In this document: piece after piece, positions 1 through 11,583 of the stretch | Layout: each line of letters begins with the position of its first letter | How positions within the stretch are numbered: the first letter of the stretch is position 1 | Source of the DNA: Isoetes taiwanensis | Taxonomy: Eukaryota > Streptophyta > Lycopodiopsida > Isoetales > Isoetaceae | Assembly (NCBI GenBank): GCA_021234155.1 | Contig: JAJEKV010000014.1 | Coordinates: 13,566,494 to 13,630,493 of the forward strand | Reading direction: 5' to 3' | Length of the DNA stretch: 64,000 nt | Notes under the pieces: model-generated | Database searches by the model: none | Told to the model about the DNA's origin: nothing | The model's input: the letters and a program-made list of their open reading frames with translations, nothing else | Translations under genes and position numbers: made by a program

Positions 1-36
1 AAATCTCCATTTAAATTGGCCCCTTAATGGTCAAAG

Positions 37-290
37 GACTATATTCTCTCTCTAAAAAAAACAAAGTAGAGAGAGAGAAAGGTGCACATTCTCATCCCAA
101 AGTTTGCAAAGGCAAAACTTGGCCTAAGCATTACCAAAATTTCTAAGATTTGAAGTATGACATTGCAAAACCTGACACATCACCACATATCATCCACCTC
201 ACCAAGCAAAATGCCACATTATCATTACATATCATCCACCTCATTTTTTCATCTCACAAAAAGTTTTTGACTATGAGAAAGATTCTCTCC
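37..290. repeat. Dispersed AT-rich repeat, copy 1
   Basis: A stretch with the words ATATTCTCTCTCTAAAAA, AGAGAGAGA, CAAAGGCAAAACTT and repeated CATATCATCCACCTCA recurs in diverged form at 21,490-21,730 in the same orientation. No coding potential is seen. It probably belongs to the non-coding part or LTR of an unidentified retroelement. The following 290-720 also shows no gene; it holds a GC-richer patch near 550-600 and nothing I can name. Confidence 0.6.
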
Positions 291-724
291 ATCCTACCAT
301 GCCATGTCACCCTGGGACAACCAACTCATATTCTATACTTGCCACCTCATCGTTTCTAAGCCATTTTACTCCAAAAAATAGAAAATTCCATTTTCCAAAA
401 ATGATTCCCCCCATCAAGAAGGGTATAAAAAAAGATGCCATATGGTATAAAGAATTTCCAAAAAAGACCATGGTACGACCTTAAAATGTTGATTCTTGGG
501 ATTCGTGCCTTAGTTCATAAAGTAAAAAAAATATTTTCCTATCTACTCCCTCCCCGGGCGTGTGGAGCGCGACAGCCGTAATCCCACGTGGAGGTAGAGT
601 ACGTGAATTTATAAATCTACCTCCATTCCTTATATACCCGAATCTCTTTTCTCATCAAGGCCTGTGGGATATATCCTTCTTGGAAATTTTTGAGACCTAA
701 AAAGGCTAGGCCAAGATCCGACCC

Positions 725-3326
725 TTTTTTTTTTTTTTTGAAGGACGAACAAAAAAGTTTATTAATCAGCAAGAATAAGTACAAAATGAATATTTCTCAT
801 CTAGTTGTATAAGCACAAGAGGGTGCTGCGGGAACACGAGCCTGCGACACCATGTGCTTACTCCATACTAGACAAGTAAAATGAGAGAAGGCTCTGCTTA
901 AGAGGCTAACCACATTGAACCTGTAACGGCGTCAAATCCGATGTGACTACTGGAATCTCAGGAGAGTTTGAAGATGTAACTTGGGCCTTCGACAAAACAG
1001 TATTATCTTCAACCAAGTCAGCCCATTGGAGTGGAGCAAAGCGACCACATGCAACAGAAGGAGCAGAATCATGTATAGCAAGTGCTGAGGAGAGTTGGGA
1101 TGCAGAGGTGTTACAACCCTTAGCTAACTTTCGAGATTGATGAAGAGCAGGTGTATATTTAGGTGGAGGGTGGGCACCACGACGATCAATGTCCATGTAC
1201 TGCCTACAAACCTCTTCAACTTGCTCTTGCGACCTCTGAATTTCATCCAACCTTTGCCTCTGTTGATCCAGCAACAGAGGCGTGGGATCAACAGCTGGAA
1301 TAGATGTAGAGGAAGTCACAGGGGGACGAGAGACATCCATTGAAGAAGGAGCAAAGCTAGGAGTAGGATTTGTGGCAGAGGCAACTGGAGGAGCCTGCTG
1401 ATAAGACTTACGATACTGAGCAAGGAGAGGGGCCTTAGGGAACATGAGAGCCAGCTCTAGGCCATTTAACAATCATAGCTTGAATGGAAAGAACATGGGT
1501 CCACTTTGAACAACAATTGTCTGAGGCAGATCACGATGAATGGGGCGTGCTACACAAATCTTAGTAATGCCATTGGTTATAGCATGTTGTAGGTAAAGCC
1601 CAATCTCACTAGCAATGGCAGAAATGAACTCAGCATCCTGAAACTCTGGAGGAAAATCTTCAATAGCAATCCAGAATGGGGCACGTAAGGCATCTGGCTT
1701 ACCTGGAAAAGAGCCAGGAACATACTGTTGATACAACAAGAAATGTTTCCACAGAGGATCAACACCTCATTCTATGAGCTGAGCCGCCTCAGGAGACTCA
1801 AACATCAGGAGAAAACAACGTTGATCTTTGGCCACGAGCTTGATGGATTGATACGCAGGAAGTCCTAATTTGTGTAGATGCCCAGATAACCAAGATCCCA
1901 CGCGCTTCAGATCGAAGAAGGGGCCAGTGAAGTAACAAACAACAGAGCATGCAACTAATTGCTCCACATGACGAGGTGAGTCTCAGGACTGATCTGCACC
2001 ACAGGGGCCCCAAAACGCTCAAAGGTTGACCTGCACTCCTGAACCTCATAAAAAATTTCAGCTGGTGGTAACAAACTATCCATGGAGTCCTGCTTGGCCT
2101 GCAACTGCTGAAGATAAGATGTAACTTCTTTCTTATTATTGTCCACCATGGTAGCAATGGCCTCTGAGACACGAAATGAGGTGGCTGGAGATGACACACC
2201 TTTACATAGCCACTCAAAGAAGCGGACACCTGTAACCCTTGCCATTGTATCAGAAGACCTCCAAGGTGTAGAGGTCGAGACATGCGATGTGGTTGAAGAA
2301 AAAGGTATCCCAGGCTTGTTCAAGGGAAGAGGGAGAAACTCCTCCTGCCTTGAGGAACCTCCAACGTGCATTGGATGTTCTTTTTGTTTAGAAGGGCCTC
2401 CTTCATGGGAGAGACTCCCAATATCTGTTGGGGATTCTATGTCACATTCTTTTGAGCAGGAGCTACTAATCTCATATGTTCTGAAGAACTTCCAACATGT
2501 GTTGGAGGTGCCTTTGGAGGTTCCAACATTCTAGAAGAACTTTCCAGGGTCACTTGTACCACACTGCCTCTAGAATCATGAGACATATTGTCAGACACTA
2601 GAGTACCAAGCTGAGAAGAGGAGAGAGCAAAAGCTGCTGCCTCGGTTGAACTCGGTACACATATGCTACTGGAAGAAACAGGAGCATGAGGCAATGCCAA
2701 CGGATTGAGGTGCATAGAAGCTTGCCTCTCCTGCGCCTCAGATCCAACGGCCACTAATGATACCAAATTCTTAGGAGAAGAAGGTGCACCTTCACGAGCC
2801 AGTTTGTGGGCATCTCGAACGCTAATCTTTGGAGAAACTAGAGCATATTCTCTTCCACCATTGCCCTGTATTCCATTAGGATTACCAGAGAGGCGCTTGG
2901 AAGGACTACGAGTTGCTTTTGCCATCTCCACTAGAAGGGGCCGAGATTTTAGAGCTCTACAGTCCCCCACAAAAGAGTAACTTTTGAAAAATTTAAACAC
3001 CACTGAAAGAATCATTCCACGAGCTTTCCAACAAGACCAAACACGCCTAAAACTGCCACCAAATATGAGAGTTATAGCAAAAAGAAAATTGCAGCCAAAC
3101 CCTAACACCGCCAATAAAGGGCCGGAATTGTCAGGCGATTTTTAGCTGCCAAACCAGTCTAATCATCGTACAAACTGCACATCAACAGAAAGAGGAGGCA
3201 ACGATCTTTCCAAGAGCCTAGAATCATTCATATCTGACGTGGGAATCAAAAGTTATGTGCAAACGAACGGGGCTGAAACCCTAGGCCCCATCACCAGCGC
3301 CCTTCAGCCAAAAACCCGATCTGACC
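725..3326 (-). mobile_element. Degenerate LINE-like (poly(A)-tailed) retroelement
   Basis: On the minus strand the element ends in a run of 15 A (the T run at 725-739), preceded by the polyadenylation signal AATAAA (complement of 758-763). Upstream are broken reading frames whose products resemble plant LINE ORF1/DUF4283 proteins. No reverse transcriptase is visible, so it is 5'-truncated or consists of ORF1 only. A possible imperfect target duplication is GATCCGACC just left of the T run versus GATCTGACC at 3,318-3,326; this sets the tentative right boundary. It could also be a retroposed copy of an ORF1-type transcript. Confidence 0.5.
906..3114 (-). pseudogene. LINE ORF1-like protein remnant (DUF4283-type), frameshifted
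   Basis: Five consecutive minus-strand frames (3,114-2,437; 2,371-1,955; 1,967-1,767; 1,739-1,473; 1,472-906) read as successive pieces of one protein. The first piece is Ser/Pro-rich. The middle pieces carry RCFLLMFESPEAAQLIE and PFWIAIEDFPPEFQ followed by IASEIGLYLQ, the pattern of the DUF4283 domain found in plant LINE ORF1 proteins. The last piece is Gln/Pro-rich. Each join requires a frameshift or a stop to be crossed, so this is not a working gene. The start and the joins are approximate. Identification rests on motif recognition only. Confidence 0.45.
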
Positions 3327-4389
3327 TTATTGTTAGATTTGGCTTGGCAATCATGAGCCTGAGCTCCCGATTTAGACCCACATGCATCAAGAAACCCTGA
3401 AACCTACCTAAGGACAAACAAAAATAACTCAAATGCCAAGAACAGGCCGGAATGAGGCAAAATTTAAAGGGGAATTCATCTCAGAGTGAAGGGTCGGCTT
3501 CTGTGCGAGTTTATTGACCTTTGCAACACACTGCTGGACTGGTTTGATGAGCCTCAAGTGCGAATGACCTTCCTTGCCTCAGAATTTTTGCAAATCTGAT
3601 GCAAACATGATTATTGACTATATGTTATTGCTTTTGATCATGTTCCCAAGATTCAGAGCTTGGGAGTTGAGTTTAGGGAAAATCCGAATTTGGTAAGAAA
3701 GAATTGTCCTATGCATTGATTTTACCTTTAAGACAAACTTTTGAGTCGAAAAATGTTCGAAAAGAATTAGGCAATCTAGATTTGACGTCATATTGGTCTT
3801 GTTTTATCCATTGTGGATCACATAAAATAAAACAAGGGAGCAAAGCATCTCAGGTTGCCTCAGTCTTTTAAGATCAAATTCAAGTCTAAACATAGTTCCT
3901 AGTGTAAAACATGCATAGTTTCATGCTATACAATATTGCGTCAGCTCCATAGGCCACTTAATACCTATATGAAATTATCACTAGCTCAAAAGGACAATTA
4001 GATTTAGATTTGTCAAATTTGGCTCTTTGTTCTTCTGAACAGAAAAATTGTCACTCAAAAAACAATTGGCAAGAGACTTTGTATACCTAATCTAGTGCAC
4101 CCTAGGAGTACAGGCCACTAGACAAAAAGTCAAAAGATCACCTACAAATTAATTGGCAAAAAACAACTCTCGGGTTGGGCTATTGACTCAAATTTGACAG
4201 TATTAGGGAGCTCTTTCACTACTAGATCTGCTTGGACATTGGTTGCTGACTTTTTGAGGTGAATCCAACAGACACTTGAGAGGCCTCAGGAATTGGAGTT
4301 GAGCAAAAATTCAAAATAAAGATCATTTGGTTGTACTTTTGCTAAGACTGTTTCTTTTTTGTTTTTGGAAACTAATATCTTCTTGATAA
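3327..4389. other. No gene seen
   Basis: AT-rich sequence without a convincing reading frame. A short inverted repeat (CTTGTTTTAT ... ATAAAACAAG, around 3,798-3,836) is the only structure noticed. The stretch leads directly into the gag fragment and may be the eroded 5' part of that retroelement. Confidence 0.4.
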
Positions 4390-4638
4390 TTGAGGACTTT
4401 TGCAGCAAGTTATTATGTAGAGTGGTTGCCTGTAGCAACCTGGAGGTCCTGTACCAGTGAGGTTATCAGCACAGGTGTGAGTGCTTGGGAAGAAATTGAG
4501 AAACAATTTTTGGAGAGGTTTGGTAAGCTTGTTGAACCTCAGGATCTGGTTTTTGAATTACAATCTTCCAGCATCAAACTTGGGTAGACTGTTCATCAAT
4601 ATGTTGAACGGTTTCATATGTACCTAACTAAGTGTGCT
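4390..4638 (+). pseudogene. Ty3/gypsy gag capsid fragment (Retrotrans_gag type)
   Basis: The frame from 4,390 contains W-x-SCTSEV...GVSAWEEIEKQFLERFGKL, followed after an in-frame TAG by TVHQYVERFHMYLTKC. This is the usual W...F...F...L..G.sv..Y...F motif series of Retrotrans_gag capsid domains. It stops abruptly at 4,638, where unit U begins. The matching downstream gag part (zinc knuckle) lies about 7 kb away at 11,584, so this may be the left part of one gag gene interrupted by unit U, or an unrelated fragment. Confidence 0.5.
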
Positions 4639-5061
4639 ATCTACCTGATCCTTGGCTTGCTCCAGCTCCTGGAAGGCGTCCATGCTCCTGTTCGGGCTGA
4701 AGGCGAATGAATCCAGAAGATCTGTTGTGCAAAACGGCCTTAGTGGTGTCTGGCAAGGCAGAATGGTGCAGGCGCTTGGCCGAAATGGCTCTCGGAAACT
4801 GGAATGCAAAAAACAAAAGTTTAGGATTCCCCTTTGGCTCTTTTACATGACTCTTTTAGGGTTAGGACCAGGTCATGTAGCACTTTGCCACATGGCAAAA
4901 TGGGGTTATTTGCACGTTTTAAAGGCATGTGCAACATAAGAAGTTGCCCCCTAGGGTACAACCCTTTATGATCCCATGTGCATGTCGTCACCGTCGACAT
5001 GTATTAATGACGTGGCAGTATAATATACGTATTCATATCGTATATTATGCTGGAACATCAT

Positions 5062-5741
5062 AAAACCCCAGAAGTTGATGGTGCTGGACATAAATGGCAT
5101 ATTGGTACAAATGCAATGTAAGAGAACTAGTCAAGAATTTTTGCCTCCACCTGATACACACCATGTTGTAAAATAAATTGCAAACAAGTATTTTATTTGC
5201 AAACAGGGGACTAACGAGTTTGTGGAGTGGGCAACAAAGGTTTAAAATTGTAATATAGAATGCTTCTCTACTTCACAATATAAGGGATATAGTAGCTGCA
5301 TTGTTCCCGGAATTGTAGACCAAGTTCTTATATCCAAGAGCAGTGCTATGCATGTGAACATCCAAGCAATACAATCAAGCAGCTTTATGTCAAAGAGTTG
5401 AAGGTTGTACTTGACAATTTTCCTAAATACTATGGTATGATTTTCTTTGTAGACGATAGCCTATACAAAGGGTTTCTAAACCCTCCACATATAATCCTTC
5501 TTGTTACACCTTTCACGGGGCAGAAAAGAACGATTTTTTGCAGGAATTTGTATGTTCAGCATTGGACTACTTGTCTTCCTATACAGTTGAAGAGACTATT
5601 TCACAACTGGACATCTCTGATGCATGGTTGGAGCAGGAGATAGTTGAAGTATTGGATTGTTGTCTCAATAACCATTTTATCTTAGCCTATCGATACTCCA
5701 CTTCTGATACAAAGGAAGCTGTTGGACATGCTTCTGAATGA
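5062..5741 (+). pseudogene. FCP1-homology (NLI-interacting-factor-like) HAD phosphatase domain, intronless, copy A
   Basis: Across several frames the translation follows the FCPH domain in order: KLMVLDINGIL (HAD motif I with N in place of the second D), then NEFVEWATKV, then words matching the region that precedes YVKELKVVLDNFP, then FFVDDSLYKGFLNPP (motif III, DDS), and finally QEFVCSALDYLSS...LEQEIVEVLD. FCPH proteins of plants dephosphorylate Ser/Thr residues, for example in the RNA polymerase II CTD; that is family knowledge. There are several frameshifts and stops, no intron, and no start region, so this is a dead fragment. The same fragment sits in copies B and C of unit U, which shows it was amplified with the repeat. 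Confidence 0.6.
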
Positions 5742-6079
5742 CTTCTACGTGCCTCTAAATTTTCATGACTCCAATGACTCTATATTTTGAAAATCCTTGT
5801 ACACTTTTTGTAATATATATGACTCCAAGTTAATATGTTGCCAAACTGTTGTAATTTTGTGTATTGAGTCCAAGTTATGTCTGCATGCCCTCTATATGTG
5901 CAAAAATTGATGTCAAGCATTATCTCTAATACTAGATCAAAATTTAAGATAAAATTTGCAATGCAAGCAAGTGACTATAGACATGTTAAAATGATGAAAC
6001 AACTAGGTCAAATCACATTCAACCTTCATATGGTAGGATGTCAGGGATCATCAGATGAGTAGCCTCTTCAAGGGAAAAT

Positions 6080-9000
6080 CTGCTGGTGCTAGGAATCTGA
6101 TTCATCTCAAACTTGATTGCTGATACATGATGACCATAGTGAAGAGTCAGATCTTTGTCTTCGAGTAGCTCCCAACTACTATCGGCTGGATAACGTAGTA
6201 CAAACCAGCCAACACATGTTCATTCGACACTAAAGATCTGATCCCAACTGTCATGTACAATTTTGTCAAGAATATGGCTCGGCTTGACACACTTCACTAT
6301 ATAGAAATTTGCATTCTCCTGATTGCCCTCCTCTGCTACAATTGCAAAGTTCTCACCTTCGTCTATGTTTCCACTAAGCCATTCTATTACCTTCAAAAAA
6401 TGCCTTATCGATTTTGTCTTTAAGTGCTTCACCAATAGAATTTAATGGTTTTAGTGTAACATATTTTCAATTTTTCCATCTGTGCCTGGTCACACAAGAT
6501 GTTTAGTTTCCCTGCAAAAAGGTAACACAGAAACAAATTAAACCTCCATGTGGTTAACTTGGCCATGTATGTCCTAATGCTGTGTATTTCCTTGGTCCCT
6601 CCTACCGTAGCATAGTTCAACCGATCTATTTTATCAACATCATCCTTTTCAATTAACTAAAAGTACCAGCAAGAAGCCAGCAAAAATGCAGTTCAAAAAT
6701 AGTCCAGAGGCATAATACAACATTACTCAGCAGAAGACAGCAGATGAAAGCATATTACCTTTTGATGTCCCTATTGCTGGTACCTTCATTCCAATGAGTA
6801 GCAAATTCATAGGCATTAGCAACACCCCTAAATCTCACTCCATCATACTTGAGTTGTTCTTTAGTGAATGCCCCTTAAGAACTGCCCCTTGTCCATCTCT
6901 CCCTTACCATAAGCTGTCCCAAAGAAATTTCATATGATTTCCTTCCCTAGCTCATTGTGATATCTTGGAAGGAAGTATAATTGTCGAGAAGATTTGAATT
7001 GACTAGATCAACCATCTGACCAAACTATATACTTGGAGAATTCAACTCCATTGGAGACCAACCATGAATTGTGCTTTCTAAGATAATGCTGCACAAAAAG
7101 AGTATCATAAATCTTGTCATGACTTCAGTAAAACTGGGTTTCCTTCAATAACTTCTGATTCCAGAGCTTTTGTCTATCCTATACATGATGTCAACAAGAA
7201 TTGTTATCTGGTTATTGTGCCGGTGCTAGCAAAACAAGTTACAAAAGAAACGGGACCATCTTCAATATTGTCCATGCAATTATTGAATTGCTGGGCCTGC
7301 CATCTAGCCCTGTAATTATGTGGTGCAAATGTCTTTAATGTGGAACATAGATAGGAAATAAAATACTCACCATTGTTTTCTTGTAAGACAATCTAAGAAC
7401 TGCCTTTGGTTTTTTCTTTTTTTTTTACCCTTGCCAGTCGAGGTCACATCTCCTGCTGCAGTTTTAGATTGTGTTCCACTAGCTGCCTTAGCTTCCTTCC
7501 TTTTGTTTTCCTTATTGGTGGCTTGGCCCTTCTCTTTCTGCTGCCACTTGGTACTTCCGTAGTAACACAATCTGCACTCAACTAGCATCTTCTGTCTCTA
7601 CTAGAACCTGTAGCAAGGTCTGCAACAGGTAAAATATAAGATTAGTACAAGTTGAAAGTAGAAAGCATTATTCAACGAATGACATCACACATCTCATCAC
7701 TCTACACCATGCTTTAAAGAGAGTTTTACCTTTCAAACATTTTCATTTCCAGCATGGCAGCAAGAACTTATGATTTTCTCTTTCTCTTGGACATATAAGA
7801 ACTCTGCATGCCACAGTTTTGACATTTGTGCATCAAGCAATTATGGTCATACCATTCTTCACCCTCGCTCTTGTTGCAAACCACAACCCTCTAAAGCTTG
7901 CTACTTGAATCATATATGTGCTGGCTAGCCATGCACTTGTCAACAGGTCCACAAACCTCCCACGAGCATTTGCAATCATCCCCATGAAATCCAGTTTTTA
8001 CGGTCTTAAAGCATTTAAGGCTACTCTGGCATACTCCAACTTCATATGGTATGTGCAACAACATGTTCTCTTTTATGATACTTTCTTAACATAAACATGC
8101 TTCAACTTCCCAAAATTCTTTAAGCAACAAGGTATTTAGGGTGTACCTTTTATATTGTTGAAAAAGCAGCTGAATGGTGGCTTTGTGGTTAGAAATAAGC
8201 AAGGAGTTTTTGTATGGAAACTTATACCTGTGTGACCTCCATAAGATGCAAGGGATAAGAAATTCGGAAGCGTGAGTCTCCAACATAGTTCACAACATTC
8301 TTCTTGCAAGGAAAGACTCTGCTCTTCTGTTTCCAGAATTCTATAATGCTTTACTTGAAGCAGGGGTGAGAGAATTATACTTCAATTCCTTTGGAAGTTA
8401 GACCATGGACTATTTCCAAGGATGACTCTCGATTTCCTTAATGCAGCAAGCGCAATTGTTGCCTTTGTGGAACCTATCATAAGAAAGATTGCACATTATT
8501 CAATGAACCTCTTCCACCCAGCATCACTCAATAGATTCAAACATTTAAAAGCGTACACAAGCATGTAATCAAGAGAGAGATGTACCTAAGAGCCCTACCA
8601 TAGTCGAATTGCATCTCAATTTTGTGGACGAAGCCATCACCAATATTGAGGTTCTGGCTCGCCAAAATATCATGGTTCTTTGTGGCTGCCATTATTCTAT
8701 TTCAAGTTGTTGAGCAGCACCTCCACTGCCTTGCATCTTTCAGATTTGGCAAAATTTCAGGTTTTGAGATTTCCAATTGGTGGTGATGAACGATCCTCTT
8801 CATCACATCCAACTTGATTTCGGGTGAATGCTTCTTGGTAAGCTTGTTGAAGTAATCAACTATAGACTTGGCTATTTCTTGCCTGCGTTTGCTGCTAAGA
8901 CCTTCTCGTTCAATCACTATTATTTTATCTTATTCTTCAATCTGGAATCTCGCTTTCATTGTGCATCCAATTTCTTGTAAATTGCAGAAGAAATTGGATC
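6080..9000 (-). pseudogene. Transposon-encoded protein remnant with Cys/His cluster and WSDG...GKGEMD core
   Basis: Reading the minus strand from about 8,920 to 6,080, pieces of one large protein appear in several frames. They are a helical N-terminus (SSKRRQEIAKSIVDYFNKL), a segment ending LISNHKATIQ (8,286-8,086), and a Cys/His-rich block (8,060-7,760) with FHGDDCKC, CGPVDKC and HDHNCLMHKCQNCG. After these come a Lys-rich segment (7,588-7,367), a core with YIVWSDGCSTQFKSSRQLYF (about 7,040) and NFFGTAYGKGEMD (about 6,900), and a C-terminal part with FYIVKCVKPSHIL. I recognise this only as a type of uncharacterised eukaryotic transposon protein; the aspartates of WSDG and GKGEMD could be catalytic (inference). 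Stops, including TGA in place of the Trp before NFFG, make it non-functional. Copy C retains the ends but has lost the core. Confidence 0.5.
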
Positions 9001-9934
9001 ATCACGCGATATCTCCTGAGTTTCAATGTGATCGAACAAATCTGCATCACTGCATTGGAATTTATCTGGCCGAAAATCCAATGCTATGCATGTGATAGCC
9101 TCCAAGGCGGTATCAGGGAGCATCATGAATTTATTAATAGATAAGAGAGAATAAGTGAACTGGTTTTAGAATTTGTGCGGGCCATGAGCTTGTAGTAGTT
9201 AGAGGCTTGAATCTACAATGTGCCACCACTCGCGCAAAAGTCCAAAAATCTAAAATAATTTCCTAATAGTTCGTTATTGAGGTGAACATGTGAGTACATG
9301 AAGAGTGTGGAAAAAATGACGGGCGGTTATGCCGCCAGCACCCAAAATAAGCAAAAGTAGGGGTGCTTTAAGTGGACTAAAACCCTGCTAAAAGCATACG
9401 TCCGGATGCATAATTTTGCAACCCATTAGCATACTTTTGCCCATTAGATACAATTGCCATTTCAAAAAGGTAGACACGATACAATGTCTCTTTAGTATGT
9501 GAACAAAAGACGAGTCCAGTTATAGGAAAATTTATAGAGGCCTTCAAATATGAAGATAATTCATGAAATGCCCCTTCAAGTGGTAAGCTTTCTTAGCATT
9601 TAGACAATGGAATAAGAAAGGTAGATGAAACACATCCTTGGTGATAATAATTGAACAAGACCTGATCTTGTTATTAATCCAACATCCCCTTATACCTATA
9701 TGTTTGCTAACACTATTGCTTGGATGACTTACTCTTTCTAGATGTGTGGAGATACCAGGAACTTATCATGGAAGGTTTGGCTGAGTGGTGACACAAGTGG
9801 ATGTCAAAGCCAAAGGCACAACTGTAAGAGAAAAATATTTCAGTGTAAGAGATTGTGGATGTATACTCAGTGTGGCTATTTCAAGGATTCTATCGCCCAC
9901 TTTATTAGTTTCCAAAACTGACTAGAGCAGTCAA
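9001..9934. other. Non-coding part of unit U
   Basis: AT-rich sequence shared with 58,210-59,188 of copy C. No reading frame is supported. It may hold the 5' untranslated or terminal part of the minus-strand transposon protein gene. Confidence 0.4.
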
Positions 9935-10096
9935 GGAGGATTCACCCAAGCGAATCCTCCTTGGCTTGGAGGATTTACCCAAGCGATTGGAGTGTTGGAT
10001 TGGATTGGATTGGATTGGAGGATCCACACAGCGAAATCCTCAGGTATTCAATTGAATCCTCCTATAGTTTGGAGGATTCACCCAAGCGAATCCTCC
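9935..10096. repeat. GGAGGATTC foldback repeat, copy A
   Basis: A 26-bp hairpin module, GGAGGATTC - ACCCAAGC - GAATCCTCC, occurs at 9,935-9,960 and again in the same form at 10,071-10,096. Diverged half-modules and a GGATT run lie between them. The outer parts are roughly inverted (TCCAAAACTG on the left, CAGTTTTTGGA on the right), as in a foldback MITE. The same structure is at 59,189-59,348 in copy C. No clear target duplication was found. Confidence 0.5.
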
Positions 10097-11583
10097 TAGT
10101 TGCTTGGGCCAGTTTTTGGAGCCGATAGCAGCAGCACCAGGATTTTACGGCTATTATGAATAATTTGCCTATGGGAAGGACAACGCATGTAAGTGCTAGA
10201 ATTGCACCCAGAACTAGCTCGAACAGCTGATATGGATTTCAACCTTGTTTCTTATGTCAAGAAACATGGATTCATCCTCTTATCTTTTCTTGGAATATAT
10301 CATTGCCAAAAATTATTTTCTATTCTATTCTATTCTATTCTGTTCTGTTCTGTTCTGTTATGTTCTGTTCTGTTCTGTTCTGTTCTATTTATTGGTATTC
10401 GTACTGTATTCATAATTTTGAGGTTGTTCTTGTCCAAACAAAAAATTAATCTATTTCTCAACTTCTATATTATTTTCGTCTCAATGCTCCAGAAAAAAAA
10501 TTGCCCATTTTCTTAAATATTTCAATTCCATATTAAAAACAGAAAAGAAGTGCAATATTGATATATTTTTTCAAGTGACAAAGAAAGGTTAAAAGAAGCA
10601 ATAGGCTCCTAAAGAACAATTGTAGATTTGCATGCTTTTGGACAAGACAAAATTTCAATTTAATTGAATGATGGTTGTTCGGGATGTCTCAAAATTTGCT
10701 TTACCCTGATACTCCAAGAAAATACATTAATATGTAGCATTCTGAAATACATTACAAGAGCAACTTACATTGAACACAAACATTGGGCGGCATTTTCTAT
10801 CATAAGTCACAAACATGATCATCACAAGTTTGAAAGTTTATTTTTTCAATTGGACCAAAAATATTAATATTGATTGAAAGTCGCATTGTTTTAGATAATA
10901 TTAGTAGTTAAGAAAATGCTTAGTAGAAACAGAAGATCTCATGAGGGGTCATCCTCTACTACATAAACTAGCAGAGCTAAATTATCTCTCATAACTTGTA
11001 AGCCCAGTCTGGTTGTGCGACTCATTGTAACCATCAGGCCCACGAATTTACACATGAAATCACTCTTACAAAATACAAATCAAGGGCATCTCATCATTAT
11101 GCCATTATCTTTTTTTTTTCTTTAGCTATTCATTTTTTGCTGGAGGCTCTAACTTGATAGTTTTCCTGGAGAATGTTATAGCCTTTCGTCATATTGATTG
11201 CAATTTTTCGAGATATGAGTCTTCACCATATGGAATGGGGAGCACGACCTATGGTACTTTTGATTTGAAGAAGAGGTTAATTGTAGGAGTGGAGTTTTAG
11301 GTTGCTCTTAGTGGAGTATTATTGATGATTACCTGGAGAAGTGGATGATTAGCTTTCTTAATATAGGTGTATTCCACTTAACATCCTTAGGGTTAGGCTT
11401 TATGGTAGTAGAGCACACTGTACAATCGATCTTCAGAAGTTCTTCCATTCTGGAGCATTCTTGCTTGGGCATATCTGATTTTCCTATGGTATATTTTTTT
11501 GGTTGTGTTTCTTTAAGATGTAGGAAAATAATTGTTTCTTTCACTTTATTATTGTCGATGCCTTTGATAGTACGTTCTTAGCA
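10097..11583. other. Non-coding stretch of unit U with an ATTCT/GTTCT microsatellite
   Basis: Between about 10,317 and 10,391 there is a pentanucleotide array of ATTCT and GTTCT units, around 14 repeats; copy C has only a few at 59,576-59,600. The remainder is AT-rich and matches C at 59,350-60,790. I see no supported gene in it. Confidence 0.6.
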
